Below are positions 11,098-20,598 of a stretch of 64,000 nt of DNA, one piece after another. A program made the translations under genes and the position numbers. The DNA comes from Magicicada septendecula (taxonomy: Eukaryota > Arthropoda > Insecta > Hemiptera > Cicadidae), in assembly GCA_034769895.1 (NCBI GenBank), contig CM068372.1, positions 369,353,258 to 369,417,257 of the forward strand, read 5' to 3'. Numbering within the stretch: the stretch's first letter is position 1; the number at the start of each line of letters is the position of its first letter. The notes below the pieces were generated by a model that saw nothing but the letters and a program-made list of their open reading frames with translations, was not told where the DNA came from and did not search any database.

Positions 11098-12420
11098 TCA
11101 AATCTCTGTGGATGTCCTCATTTCGTATGTACCATGGGGCAAACAATACACATCAGTACTTTGTTTTGAAATGTCTGGATAATTTCTGTTACGTTTCATT
11201 GTGCATCCCCAGACATGTTTAAGGCCTTGTTTATATACCAACAGTTTGTTATGTTCATGCAACTCAGAATGTCGTCCAAGCCAATACATTTTTCCCAATT
11301 TTCTGTCAACCTCAGTTCTGTCATTTCTTACGTGCTCCTTCCAGCGTAACATGGCCTCTAATGCCTGGCCTAAGTAATTTTTCACCGTTTTAAAGTGGTG
11401 CCACTTGTTGGTTGCTAACCGCAGGCAAATAATAATTAATTTTCCTATTCGTGAAATTAACGTGCAACCGACTTGCCTTCGTTTAGTTTTATCAGCCATC
11501 TTTTATTTAGTCCAATAATTGACTTTATCAGTGGTACATTATAGTTTATCAGTTGCTTTACATCTTCAATCCTGTTACCATCTTCTCCTTCACAACACGG
11601 CATAGGCAAAGTACTGCCTGATCCGCCTTCGAAGATCCTCCAGCCATCTCTTCCTGGGTCTATCCACACACCTGTGTCCTATAGGTTTGTATTTACAGAC
11701 TTGTTTGGCTAGTCTTGAATCTGACATTCTAAGTATTCTTTCCATCGTTTTTTATAATGTTATAATCGTTCGTTCAAGTTGAAAACTTGTAATTCTTCTC
11801 TTATGGCCTTATTATTTATACGGTCAAGTTTAGAACACATTTAACTACTCCTAAGAATGCCATTTCCGAGCCCTGTATATTGACTGGCTTGTTTCTTGGT
11901 TGCTGTCCATAATTCACGTCCATAGGACAGTACAGGGACCGTCATAACTTTGTAAAACTTTAATTTTGTATCTCGACGTAACTTGATTCTAAAAATAGGG
12001 TTTATTCAATGCTGATACCTTCTGCAATAATGGCAGTGTCATCAGAAAAAGTAGTAATTAGGCCTGTTCACGGGTTGGTATTTCATTTGTATAGAACTAG
12101 TACTAGTACGGCTGCCTTGGGGAACACCAGCTGTGATTTCTTTTATTTCAGAATAACAGTCCTCGTGTGTTACTCGAAAATATCTGCCTGAAATATAGGA
12201 TTTCACTAACTTGCTGAAATGTTTTGGTAAATCTCTTTCCAATTTGTACTCCAATGCGTGATGCCAGGCATTAAAGTCCCTGTGTCGATGTTCGTGTAAT
12301 TACAGGCTTGACCACCTGATAAATATTCGCTTTCAGCAGATTAAGTTTCTAACGTTACTGAATGGTATTCCTTGTAACTTAGCCTTTCTCCAATATTTTT
12401 TTTGTTCTTTCCTCCACCGT
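11098..12420 (-). mobile_element. Jockey-like LINE remnant, split by another LINE
   Basis: On the minus strand, 12042-12300 encodes WHHALEYKLERDLPKHF, SYISGRYFRV and AGVPQGS, the jockey RT fingers/palm. A SDDTAIIAEG-type catalytic motif follows near 12010-12050 in another frame. The protein resumes at 11500-11100 with RWLIKLNEGKS, GKMYWLGRHSEL and NKLLVYKQGLKHVWGC, the jockey C-terminal region. At least two frameshifts and stops are present. The gap between the halves is filled by a second LINE (about 11545-11998), so this copy is the older host. Confidence 0.8.
11545..11998 (-). mobile_element. LINE fragment (family A, copy 1) nested in jockey LINE
   Basis: The minus strand reads RDTKLKFYKVMTVPVLSYGR, then a GHRCV-type / GRPRKRW-like 3' end (here broken by stops), the same order and nucleotide sequence as the plus-strand copy at 27140-27640. 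Its boundaries are placed where jockey sequence stops and resumes and are accurate to about 10 bp. It is 5'-truncated and dead. Confidence 0.7.
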
Positions 12421-12579
12421 TCTTCACTGTTGACCCAAAATAGTTAAACTTTAATCATTGGTTATTTGAAAAACAATAAGTCGCCATCTCAAGGACACGG
12501 CTGAATGCAATAACGGAGACCATGCTTTCAGAGGCTCAGAACGGTTTCAGAAAAGGCAGATCATGTTTAGATTGTATAC

Positions 12580-13135
12580 TGTCACGTAATGCAGAAACAG
12601 TGTTACGTCATTACGGAACGTTCTGGTACATTCCGCAGCTGTACTGCATACGTGACACTCGACATGTGAGGCAGTATTACGTAATGCGGCACGTCTCGTG
12701 CGTTCTCGAAGCATCTCAATTAGCCCAGCGGTGCGTGTTTCTGCGAAGGTCGCGCTGAAGTGTCCTCTAGAATTTTCGATGGCTTGTTAAGGACGCATGT
12801 TATGGAACACTGTAGACTATAAATAGCCATACCTGCTGCTTAGTTTTTAGTTATTGTCGGCCGATTACAAGTGATGTTACTCTGTGCGTTCAAGTAGTTA
12901 GTAGTGAAGTGTTGTGATTTATAATCGGGCGGTATATTGTAATACAATTGTGTTTTAATATTAGTTGACATTTTATGCGTGTGAACAATTTTTTTATTTG
13001 ATTGGTTTTAAGAGACTGTGTTGTTAATTACGAACTGTTTAACTGTGACAATTAAAGCTGGTGATTAGTGACTTAATTGGTGTCTCGTATTTTGTTTCCA
13101 CTGTACCTACGAAGATCAAGTAGACCGTCGTAACA
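12580..13135 (+). mobile_element. Solo LTR (family S), copy 1
   Basis: This 556-bp segment starts TGTCACG and ends CGTCGTAACA (TG...CA). It interrupts a LINE reading frame exactly, with ATAC before and ATAT after (4-bp duplication, one mismatch). It is homologous along its 3' two thirds to the segment at 62148-62698. A TATAAATA box is at 12818-12825, and AATTAAAG near 13050 could be a polyadenylation signal. No internal region is attached, so it is a recombination product. Confidence 0.85.
12818..12825 (+). promoter_or_regulatory. TATA box of solo LTR
   Basis: TATAAATA occurs here and at the equivalent place in the sister LTR (62374-62381), as expected of the LTR promoter. Confidence 0.6.
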
Positions 13136-14278
13136 ATATTTACAATTGCTCAGCTCATTGAAAAGCGTAGAGAGTGTCAGCTGCCCACATACATAGCTTT
13201 CATTGGCTTCGAGAAGGCGTTTGACAGAATGAATCGGTGCAAACTATGGGCAGTAATGGCAAGGAAAGGGAGCCCACAACGTCTAATTAGAGCAATACAG
13301 AGTCTTTATGTGGAGAATAAAATCTTAATAGAAGCAGGGAAACCGAGAATAGCTCCTAGAGTTGGGCTGATCGATTGTGGAGTAAAACAAGAGTGTCCAT
13401 TATCACCTTCTCTTTTTAGTTTATGTACTGACGATGTAATACAAAACTGGCAGATGTGTCTTCCGGAGCATTATATGATTGGCTACTCTGCAACTGACAC
13501 TTTGTTGTTTGCGAACGATCAGGCTGTTCTGTCGGACTCTGAAAACAGATTGCAGATGGGGATACATTTGTTAAATCGAATCTGTAAATACTCTGGGTTA
13601 CTAATATCAACACTTAAGACCAAGGTGATGGCTTTTCGTAGAACTGATCCCGGACGGGCAAAAATTGTTATAGATGGTACTGTCCTGGAACAAGTCAGCA
13701 ATTTTGAATATCTGTGTCTTATAACACAAGCAACGACGTTGTGAATAAGTTGCATAAGTTCACCCTTATGTGCGGGATCATCAGACGAACTCTTAAGTCA
13801 GAAAGTAAAGAATCACGCCTAAAATTCTATAAGGTGATGGCCCTTCCCACACATCTTTATGGCTCTGAGAATTGGTCTTTAACGAAAGGCCAGGCCAGTC
13901 GTATTCAAGCGGTTGAAATGAGATTTCTCAGGCACGTGGCAGGGTATACTCACCATGATCATAGAAGAAACACAGATATACGGCAGGAACTGAATATTAT
14001 GAGTATATACTGGACAGGATCGCCCAGTATCGGCTGAATTGGTGGGAACATCTTTTCCGAATGGATGACTGCCGCACCCCCAAACAACTATGGAACTATA
14101 AGCCGAGGGGACAGAGAGGTGTGGGACGTCCGAGGAAACGCTGGAGTGACCAGCTGTAATATTTGCCTGTTTGAGAGCGGAACAAACCATCCTTGGTTTA
14201 ATCCTTGCAGGATGATGATGATGACTAAGTCACCCAGTATTACGGAACAGTCAGTGGCGGCCCGTGCTTAGGTTGCAC

Positions 14279-16648
14279 CAGGGACGGTAACAGGGGGGGT
14301 CAAAGGGGACACCTGTATCGGACCCCGAACTCAAGGGGGCCCCAACAAGGGCTCCATCTTTTTGTGTAAAATAATTTTTAAGAATAAATAATTTTAGTTT
14401 GGTTATAATTTAGAAAAATAACAAAATATTTCTATTTAACCGCAGCAGGACCAATATTAAATTTGAACCTGTTCGATTTAATAGCTATGAGGGCATATTA
14501 TTGTTTTCCCATCTCATAGATTTCTCCCCTATCCACTACCAGTGTTGTTTAATTCGGATGACAAAATGGCGAATTCGATAGTCGCTAGTACATTTTCGCA
14601 ACAGCAGCTATATTCAGACAGTAAACTGCAGAAACAGTTGGAACATGAAAGAGAAAAGCTTGTTGCTTTTCTAAAGAGATTCCTTGACGTCATCATTTAC
14701 TTAGGCTCCCGTGGACTCTCTTTTCGTGGACAAACGGATAAAATTGGGGACGTGCACAATGGTAACTTTCATGGGATTCTTGAGTTAATTTCTCACTATG
14801 ATTCACTGCTAGACGAGCATCTTACTAAAGTAAAAAAAAGTCAGGAAGAAGGAAAACGTCTCCAAGCCCACTACTTGTCAAACAAAATCCAGGACGAATT
14901 TATAAATTTATGTGGGCAACAGGTTCTGGACTTCACTTTGAAAGAAAGAAAAAACTCTATTTACTTTTCGATCATCTGTGACGCAACACCAGATGCTGCT
15001 CATATTGAACAAAATGTTTTAATATTGAGGTACGTAAAAAAAAAGAAGAAAGCAGAAAGTGGACAGTTGAAGAAAGATTTATTCAATCAAACAACAGCAG
15101 TTTACTCGCCTTGAGCTGCCCACTCCCTAAATCTTGTAGGTGTACATGCAGCATCTTGCTGCAATGATGCAATTACCTACTTCGGCAGCATCAATCGTTT
15201 ATATACACTTTTAGTAGCAGTCCAGACCGATGGGAAATTCTAAAACAAAAAACTGGCTTTTCCTTTCATAGCCAGAGTGGAACACTTTGGAGCTCAAGAA
15301 AGGAAGCAGTTCGCCCTGTTGCTAGGCATCTTCCAAGCATTATCGAAGCACTGGATGACTTGATAGAGAAGAGATCTAAAAAACTTACCCACAAAGCTTT
15401 TTCTGAAGCTGTTGGTCTGAGAGACTACTTTTTGTCTTTCAAATCAATCCTTATGAGTGCTGTGTGGATAAAGGTCCTCGAGAGTTTCGACCAAAAGAAC
15501 TTATTTCTGCAGTCCAGAAGTGTCACGCTAGACAATGCGGTTGCAAATATTTTACAGCTACAGCAAGAAATTGAAAACTTAAGGGATAACTGGCCAACAA
15601 TTTTGTCTGAAGCAAAACTTGTGGCAGGTAACTTTGGAATTATTACAGAGTTAAAGCAAGGAAGAAATAAAAGAAAATACAATGAAGATATTCCTTTAGA
15701 ACCAGAGGAAAACTTTAAAATTAATGTATTTTATGTCATATTAGACTCTCTTATCTTTCAGCTTGCCAGTAGGTATGAGCACATGAGCACAATTGCTAAT
15801 TTGTTTTCCCCGATACTGTCATTTAAGACCCTAGATAAGGAGGAACTCCTAAAACGATCTGTGCAGCTAAGAGAAAAGTACCCCAATGACCTAACTGCCT
15901 CGTTTAATGATGAGATTGTGCACCTAAAAAATGTGCACAAAGTAACCTTTAAAAGCACCGCTGAAAGCCAGGAAGGGCCCATATACCTTTTAAATAAATT
16001 GCGGCTTGAAGGAATTTTCCCACAAGTATGCATAGCAATCAGAATTTTTTGCACAATTCCACTCACAGTTGCTGAAGGAGAACGAGCATTTAGTAAGCTT
16101 TCGTTAATAAAGAACTACCTTCGTGCAACCATGACGCAAGACCGCCTGAACAGTTGTGCTTTACTTTCCATTGAACAAGAAATTTCAAGGAAAATAGATT
16201 TTGACAGTGTCATAAAAGACTTTGCTACAGCCAAACTAAGAAGACTACTTAATGCATCGTTAATTATAAATTTCATTTAATACTATTGAACTTTTACGAC
16301 ATGTATTAATATACAAAAGGTTGTAACCTACCAATCTACCTTTAAGTTTTATGTTTTTGTTAATATAAAGTCGTTTTAGAATTTGTTTTTTGTGTACCCT
16401 TATGTACACTACATAAATTTCTTTTATTAAATTTTCAATGTTTGTTGATACGAAGTAAACATGATCTAGAGTCTCAATTTTAGTTTTCTATGTTCCTTAG
16501 TCACCCTCTATGTGTGTAATATTTAAACGTGATTGTGACGGTGGTGTGTTGTGAGGGTGTTTGGGTGGGGGTGGGGGGTCGGGGTGGAAACAAGGGGGGC
16601 CCGTTGATTTATCTGTACCGGGCCCCACGATTTCTGTTACCGCCCCTG
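14279..16648 (+). mobile_element. Inner hAT transposon (ZMYM1-like transposase)
   Basis: The element starts CAGGGACGGTAACAG and ends CTGTTACCGCCCCTG, so the 15-bp terminal repeats match at 14 positions. The 8-bp duplication GGTTGCAC flanks it (14271-14278 and 16649-16656). It is 2370 bp long and carries one broken transposase gene (14542-16280). G-rich subterminal stretches lie at both ends (14294-14340 and 16555-16625). It sits only 27 bp inside the left end of another hAT. Confidence 0.93.
14542..16280 (+). pseudogene. hAT transposase, ZMYM1/DUF4371-like
   Basis: The first part (14542-15111, about 190 codons) has RGLSFRGQTD, GNFHGILELISHYD and YFSIICDATPDAAH, the DUF4371/RNase H-like start typical of ZMYM1-like hAT transposases. 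A TGA at 15112-15114 is followed in phase by AAHSLNLVGVHAASCCNDAI. The frame then changes near 15205, and a 306-codon open frame (15360-16280) ends with the hAT dimerisation region (VAEGERAFSKLSLIKNYLRA). An A run near 15032 causes another frame change, and the DNGANM-type segment expected after it is missing. The gene is therefore inactive. The natural start is uncertain; the first ATG with family similarity is at 14542 or a little downstream. Confidence 0.88.
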
Positions 16649-17149
16649 GGTTGCACGGTTGTACAACCACCAATAATTCCCGAATTGTATTTTAAATTAT
16701 AGAATTATGAACAAAACAATAACTAAAAATAATGTTTTTAAGCTAAATCATCGTAATTAATCATTTGCCGATTGAAAAGCGCAGAGGAATACTAAAAGCC
16801 GTACACGGTCTTGCCGCGGTGTATTCACCAACTGTGACGCGGTTTGTATATGGGAAAATACAATGGAGTAGTGCTCTGGCTGGTTAGACTCGGTTGTTCC
16901 TATTACAGCGGTATAGGCTCGCTTGGTGTGATTAGGGACTGCAAACCCCGCTTGTACGTCACGGCGCCACCAGTATGTTTGTTGGTAAATAACACGTGGT
17001 GCGCCAGATTGGAATTTGTAAGTTCGTTGTTAGTATCAATCCAATTCAACCTCAAATGTAAATAATAAAGGATTAAGGTGTCATAGTGTAAGGATATTTA
17101 TTATATTTAACTGGTAGGTCCCAATGAATTCTGTCGAAAAACTTAACGA

Positions 17150-17375
17150 AAACGCATTCAGTTTAGGTCCTATTGAGGGAAAAAATTGTAGTTAAGAGAG
17201 TAGGTAGGCCTGCACCAGACCTTTCAAATTTTAATCAAAGTGTAAAATCAGGTAGCAGAATATTTAATCGTAAATTTAAAAAAGATTCATACAATAAATA
17301 TTCGTGGTTACGTGGGTTTGACACTAAAAATTGCAGTATGTTGCTTTCCTTGTGTATTGTTTGGAGGGGAGGAGA
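17150..17375 (+). pseudogene. hAT transposase N-terminal fragment (TTF zinc-finger-like)
   Basis: The open frame 17173-17439 contains RVGRPAPDLSNFNQ, then RKFKKDSYNKYSWLRGFD. This resembles the TTF-type zinc-finger region at the start of ZMYM1-like hAT transposases (GRPxPDL ... WLxG ... C). The following cysteine-rich part is degraded. It belongs to the outer hAT, whose central and C-terminal coding parts are gone. Confidence 0.6.
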
Positions 17376-17473
17376 CTTGGACATTTTATATTCAGAGAAT
17401 AAAACAACTTTATTCCATCCAATCCATCTGCAACCGTAAAATTTTTCAACCACCAGCCGCCACTGGGAACAGT

Positions 17474-18009
17474 GTATTTTTCTATAATCAGAAGGTCGGT
17501 AAACTATGTGTGTCTAACTTATCCCGTGTGCTGAGTGCGTCGTCCTGTGTAACCTTGTCACTTCAAATATAATTCCACATAATATTTCCCTACAGACTTA
17601 TTGTTCACACTTCTTCCACCTTTCTAGCTTCGTATTCCGCATCTTCATTTTCATCATTATCAGCACTACATGGTATATAGGGACTGTTGGACTTGTTCCT
17701 TGTTTCTTTCTTCGCTTTTTCATCGCAAATCACACTCAATATAACAGAAAGAAACTGATTTCTTTCACTCTGTACGTATGTTTTAATTTACTCGTCGTTT
17801 TATCCCGCTGTTTTATATTTTTAAATTTTCTTATGCACCAAAAAAACTATCAGCGCGCTCAAAATTCACTCTCTTGTTCAAGGTTTGTTTTGAAAAATTT
17901 AGTATATTCCTTATTTGTAAAATTTAAATTTGATTTTAAAAATCGCACATATGTCAAAACGTTAGAAATGATATTAGAGTTAATATAAGAACAGTGATGT
18001 GTAATATCC
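17474..18009. other. No recognisable gene
   Basis: AT-rich spacer between the outer hAT and the TIR transposon; I see nothing coding in it. Confidence 0.5.
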
Positions 18010-18401
18010 ATGTGGGTCATTCTCACAGAAAGGGGCAGTTTGAGTTCGAGTTTTCAGAAATGTAAAAGTACTCCAATCAAGCTGAAAAAAATTGGGGATG
18101 CTCTCTTGACACTTTAAATTGAAATTCAATGCCCATCCAAACAATAGCTATTTTATTTATGAAGAAAATAAATAAATAAGAAAGCAGCTGGACAGGGCCA
18201 TGACGCTACCTACTGTTTCACAACAACCGCATCATGCCTGTCTTCACATCATGCCCCTGTCCTGTATTTCTCTGGATAGGTAGTAGGTTTGGAAAAGAAA
18301 AAGTAGGCTAGTTTTCACAAAACGTTTATTAAAATAAACATTAAAGTATTAAAAATCATTAAAGTATTAAAATTATTTAAGCATATTAAAATTAATATAA
18401 A

Positions 18402-19310
18402 TCAATTTTTATCAGTCGCCATTTTATCACAGCCTTCACAACAGAAGATATCAATATCACCAGTTGTATTATTTTTAATGAGGGAAACACATTTTGCATG
18501 GTAAACGATTCGTCGGCAAACGTCACAGATTACCCTGATCTTCGCAGAGCTTACTGCCCCTCCGCATTTGAAGCACAGTCCTCGAACGGTTGTTTTGGTT
18601 TTAGCTTCCTCACGTGTGTCATCAGCAGTTTCAAGCTGGTCATAGCCATGTTTGTCACCAGAAATAGGCCTGATATGAGGAAAACCAGCAATTTCCTGCA
18701 TCTCAAAATCTTCTGGGTTTGCTGTCAGATGGCTGGAGAACTCAACACTGTTCGACGGTACTGTTACTTCGTGAAATGCATCGTGAAGTGCTGGATGCTC
18801 CTGAGAATGATTGTTTCCATTCATACGAGAAGAACTGGCCTTATTTTCAGTCTTGTTCAGTGTTTTTGAGTTGGTCGTCGTTGATGTCTTTTTATTCACT
18901 ACTTTGGGACAGTTCGTTGGATATCGTTGGGCAATCGTTGGTTGGTGCGTTCCAATCTTGTGGTACTTGCAATTATACGAGCAAGAGAAGCAACTGAGCT
19001 TGTTCATATAAAGTTGGGAATCACCTTTCTTTCATGCAATTTGGTGGACCTCCATGGTGCCTTTAAAGGGTTTTAAAGCTTGAGGGACCGATGACGCCAT
19101 GGCTTCAATTGCTGAACTTTCGATGACACGAATTTGTATGTTGCTGATGCGGTTGTGCAGAACCATAACGAACGTGTCGATGTTCACAACATCTTTGCCC
19201 TGAGCAACGGTTCGGTCTGCTGTGCGTTTAACTGTTGCTCCTATCCCATCTGGTGCACCTTTTCCGTGACCAGCCTCGTGATAATTCCAAGTAGCTTCTT
19301 TTAGGTCTCC
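18402..19310 (-). pseudogene. Transposase C-terminal part with zinc-binding tail
   Basis: The minus-strand frame opens at the break at 19310 with ATWNYHEAGHGKGAPDGIGA, a motif I recall from uncharacterised transposon proteins of arthropods and other animals. One in-frame TGA (19032-19034) follows after 92 codons. The frame then continues through LSCFSCSYNCKYH to a cysteine-rich C-terminus, LCFKCGG ... CDVCRRIVYHAKC ... FCCEGC, which resembles a PHD or RING-type zinc-binding fold. The natural stop is TAA at 18402-18404. The N-terminal half is missing because another repeat begins at 19311. Function as transposase is inferred from its place between the terminal repeats. Confidence 0.65.
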
Positions 19311-19575
19311 AAAACAGGTACTTTATAAATATTTCCAAAGACTTTATAAACGGGTACTTTTAAATCTCCGAAGGCTGTTGCACCAACATAATAATACAGT
19401 ACAAGTTAAAATGGTACTACAAGTGTTGAAAACAGCTTTGGAGAGAATTTGACTAATGAGTACAAAATTATTATACGAGCTGGCAGAACGCCATATAGAC
19501 GTAGACAATAAAAATTATATTACAATTCTTATTAAAAGTCAAATATTCGCGTGCGAAGCCGCGGGTTACAGCTAG
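19311..19575 (+). mobile_element. Helitron-like 3' end fragment
   Basis: The segment ends with a GC-rich CGCGTGCGAAGCCGCGGG stretch, then TTACAGCTAG followed by T. This is the kind of 3' terminus (short hairpin plus CTAG) seen on many insect Helitrons. 19316-19460 is also present in reverse at 9728-9870, which shows mobility. It interrupts the transposase of the surrounding TIR element. The 5' end near 19308 is uncertain. Confidence 0.5.
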
Positions 19576-20598
19576 TGTTGTAATAAAATATAAAATTTTT
19601 AATACGTTTTGTGTTCTAAAATATAAAACTTTTAATGAGTTTTATGAGTGTTTTTTTTCTACCTCTGTTATTCGAATTTTTCGCTAATCCGATCACTCCC
19701 TGTACACTATTAGTTCGGATTAGCGAGAGACATAAACTGTACTAACATAAAAATATTGGAGAGCTAGAAAAGCTGGAAACTATCATAGAACCGCCATGCC
19801 CTGTCCTGTCCGTCATGGCCCTGCCCTCGAATTTACAGGAGAAGACAGGGTCATGATGGACAGGATCATGACGAAACACAGGTTTTTCTAATATATCCTG
19901 ACTTGTTGCAACGCTTTCCCAAAAGTTGTTATAGAAATGGAAACTGCTCCGCGCATTGTACAAGTATTGAGCAATAAGAAAAAATTGGTTTGAATACTCA
20001 CTTTAACAATAAGGCCAGGAGCTTGATGCAGGTTGTTTGGAAATTCACGTCCCAGCCGACATCCACACTCACCGAACGCTCCAGGTTGACTGAATTGAGA
20101 GGTTTGTCGGTGTTCCGGACAGCTGGGAAGCGCGCGAAAAAATAGCGGGAAAGCAAAACCGGAGAAATACAGCTGTGACCGCGAAAATTCAAAAAACAAA
20201 AAAGGACAGGGCCATGACGGCAAAGCTTTGGACACTCACATTTTCGTCTTAATATTGTAACCTATCGTTCTAATATTAATGAGGACCATCATTTTTGAAT
20301 CTACAGAAGTATTCTGACCTATGCTGGAAAAATCAGTTTTGTAATTTTTGCACAGGAAAGACCTACAAAATCTTGAAGTTGGGAAGATCGTGCCTGGACA
20401 GGACAGGGCCATGAAAAATCGACGGATTTAACAAATTTTCTACACGAAAGAAATATTTGTCCGCCAAAAGAAAAATTTCACCTTTAGATACAGTTTCGTA
20501 CTGCAATTTAAAAATTTGCCCAGCTCCAAAAACATAAATGGGACGCCACAAATGGTCTGGACATCACTTCTGCCCCTTTCTGTGAGAATGACCCATGT

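Larger units (their letters stand above)
12485..14226 (+). mobile_element. LINE (family B), RT to 3' tail, split by a solo LTR
   Basis: The copy begins in the RT (LSEAQNGFRKGRSCLDCI at 12522-12579) and is interrupted at 12580-13135 by a solo LTR. It resumes in phase with FTIAQLIEKRRECQLPTYIA, then FEKAFDRMN, PSLFSLCTDDV and GYSATDTLLFANDQAVLSDS. The catalytic YADD box is thus altered to FAND. The C-terminal region continues through HLYGSENWSLTK to a GRPRKRW motif near 14130 and a GAT-repeat tail at 14209-14225. A frameshift lies at about 13720-13745. A 3' fragment of the same family is at 55845-56270. Confidence 0.85.
14252..17465 (+). mobile_element. Outer hAT transposon, host of a second hAT
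   Basis: The ends are CAGTGGCGGCCCGTG (14252-14266) and, read inward on the minus strand, CAGTGGCGGCTGGTG (17465-17451). The perfect 8-bp duplication GGAACAGT flanks them (14244-14251 and 17466-17473). Without its insertion (14279-16648 plus one duplication copy) the element is about 836 bp. It keeps only a scrap of N-terminal transposase sequence (17150-17375), so it is non-autonomous. It lies 25 bp downstream of the GAT tail of the LINE at 12485-14226. Confidence 0.9.
18014..20594 (-). mobile_element. TIR DNA transposon, superfamily unassigned, with subterminal motif array
   Basis: The 25-bp terminal inverted repeats are perfect (18014-18038 and 20570-20594, outer end GGGTCATTCTCACAGAAAGG). 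ATGT flanks both ends (18010-18013 and 20595-20598), a 4-bp duplication. Both subterminal regions carry a repeated GGACAGGGCCATGA motif (18190-18203, 20204-20217, 20401-20414) plus variants or reverse copies near 18235, 19796-19826 and 19843-19871; these could be transposase-binding sites. The coding part is on the minus strand (18402-19310). A Helitron-like segment (19311-19575) replaces its upstream portion. The element is 2581 bp. Confidence 0.85.

Noticed and set aside
18498-19011. Plus-strand open frames over the TIR transposon
   Set aside because: They are shadows of the minus-strand transposase remnant, which carries the recognisable motifs.
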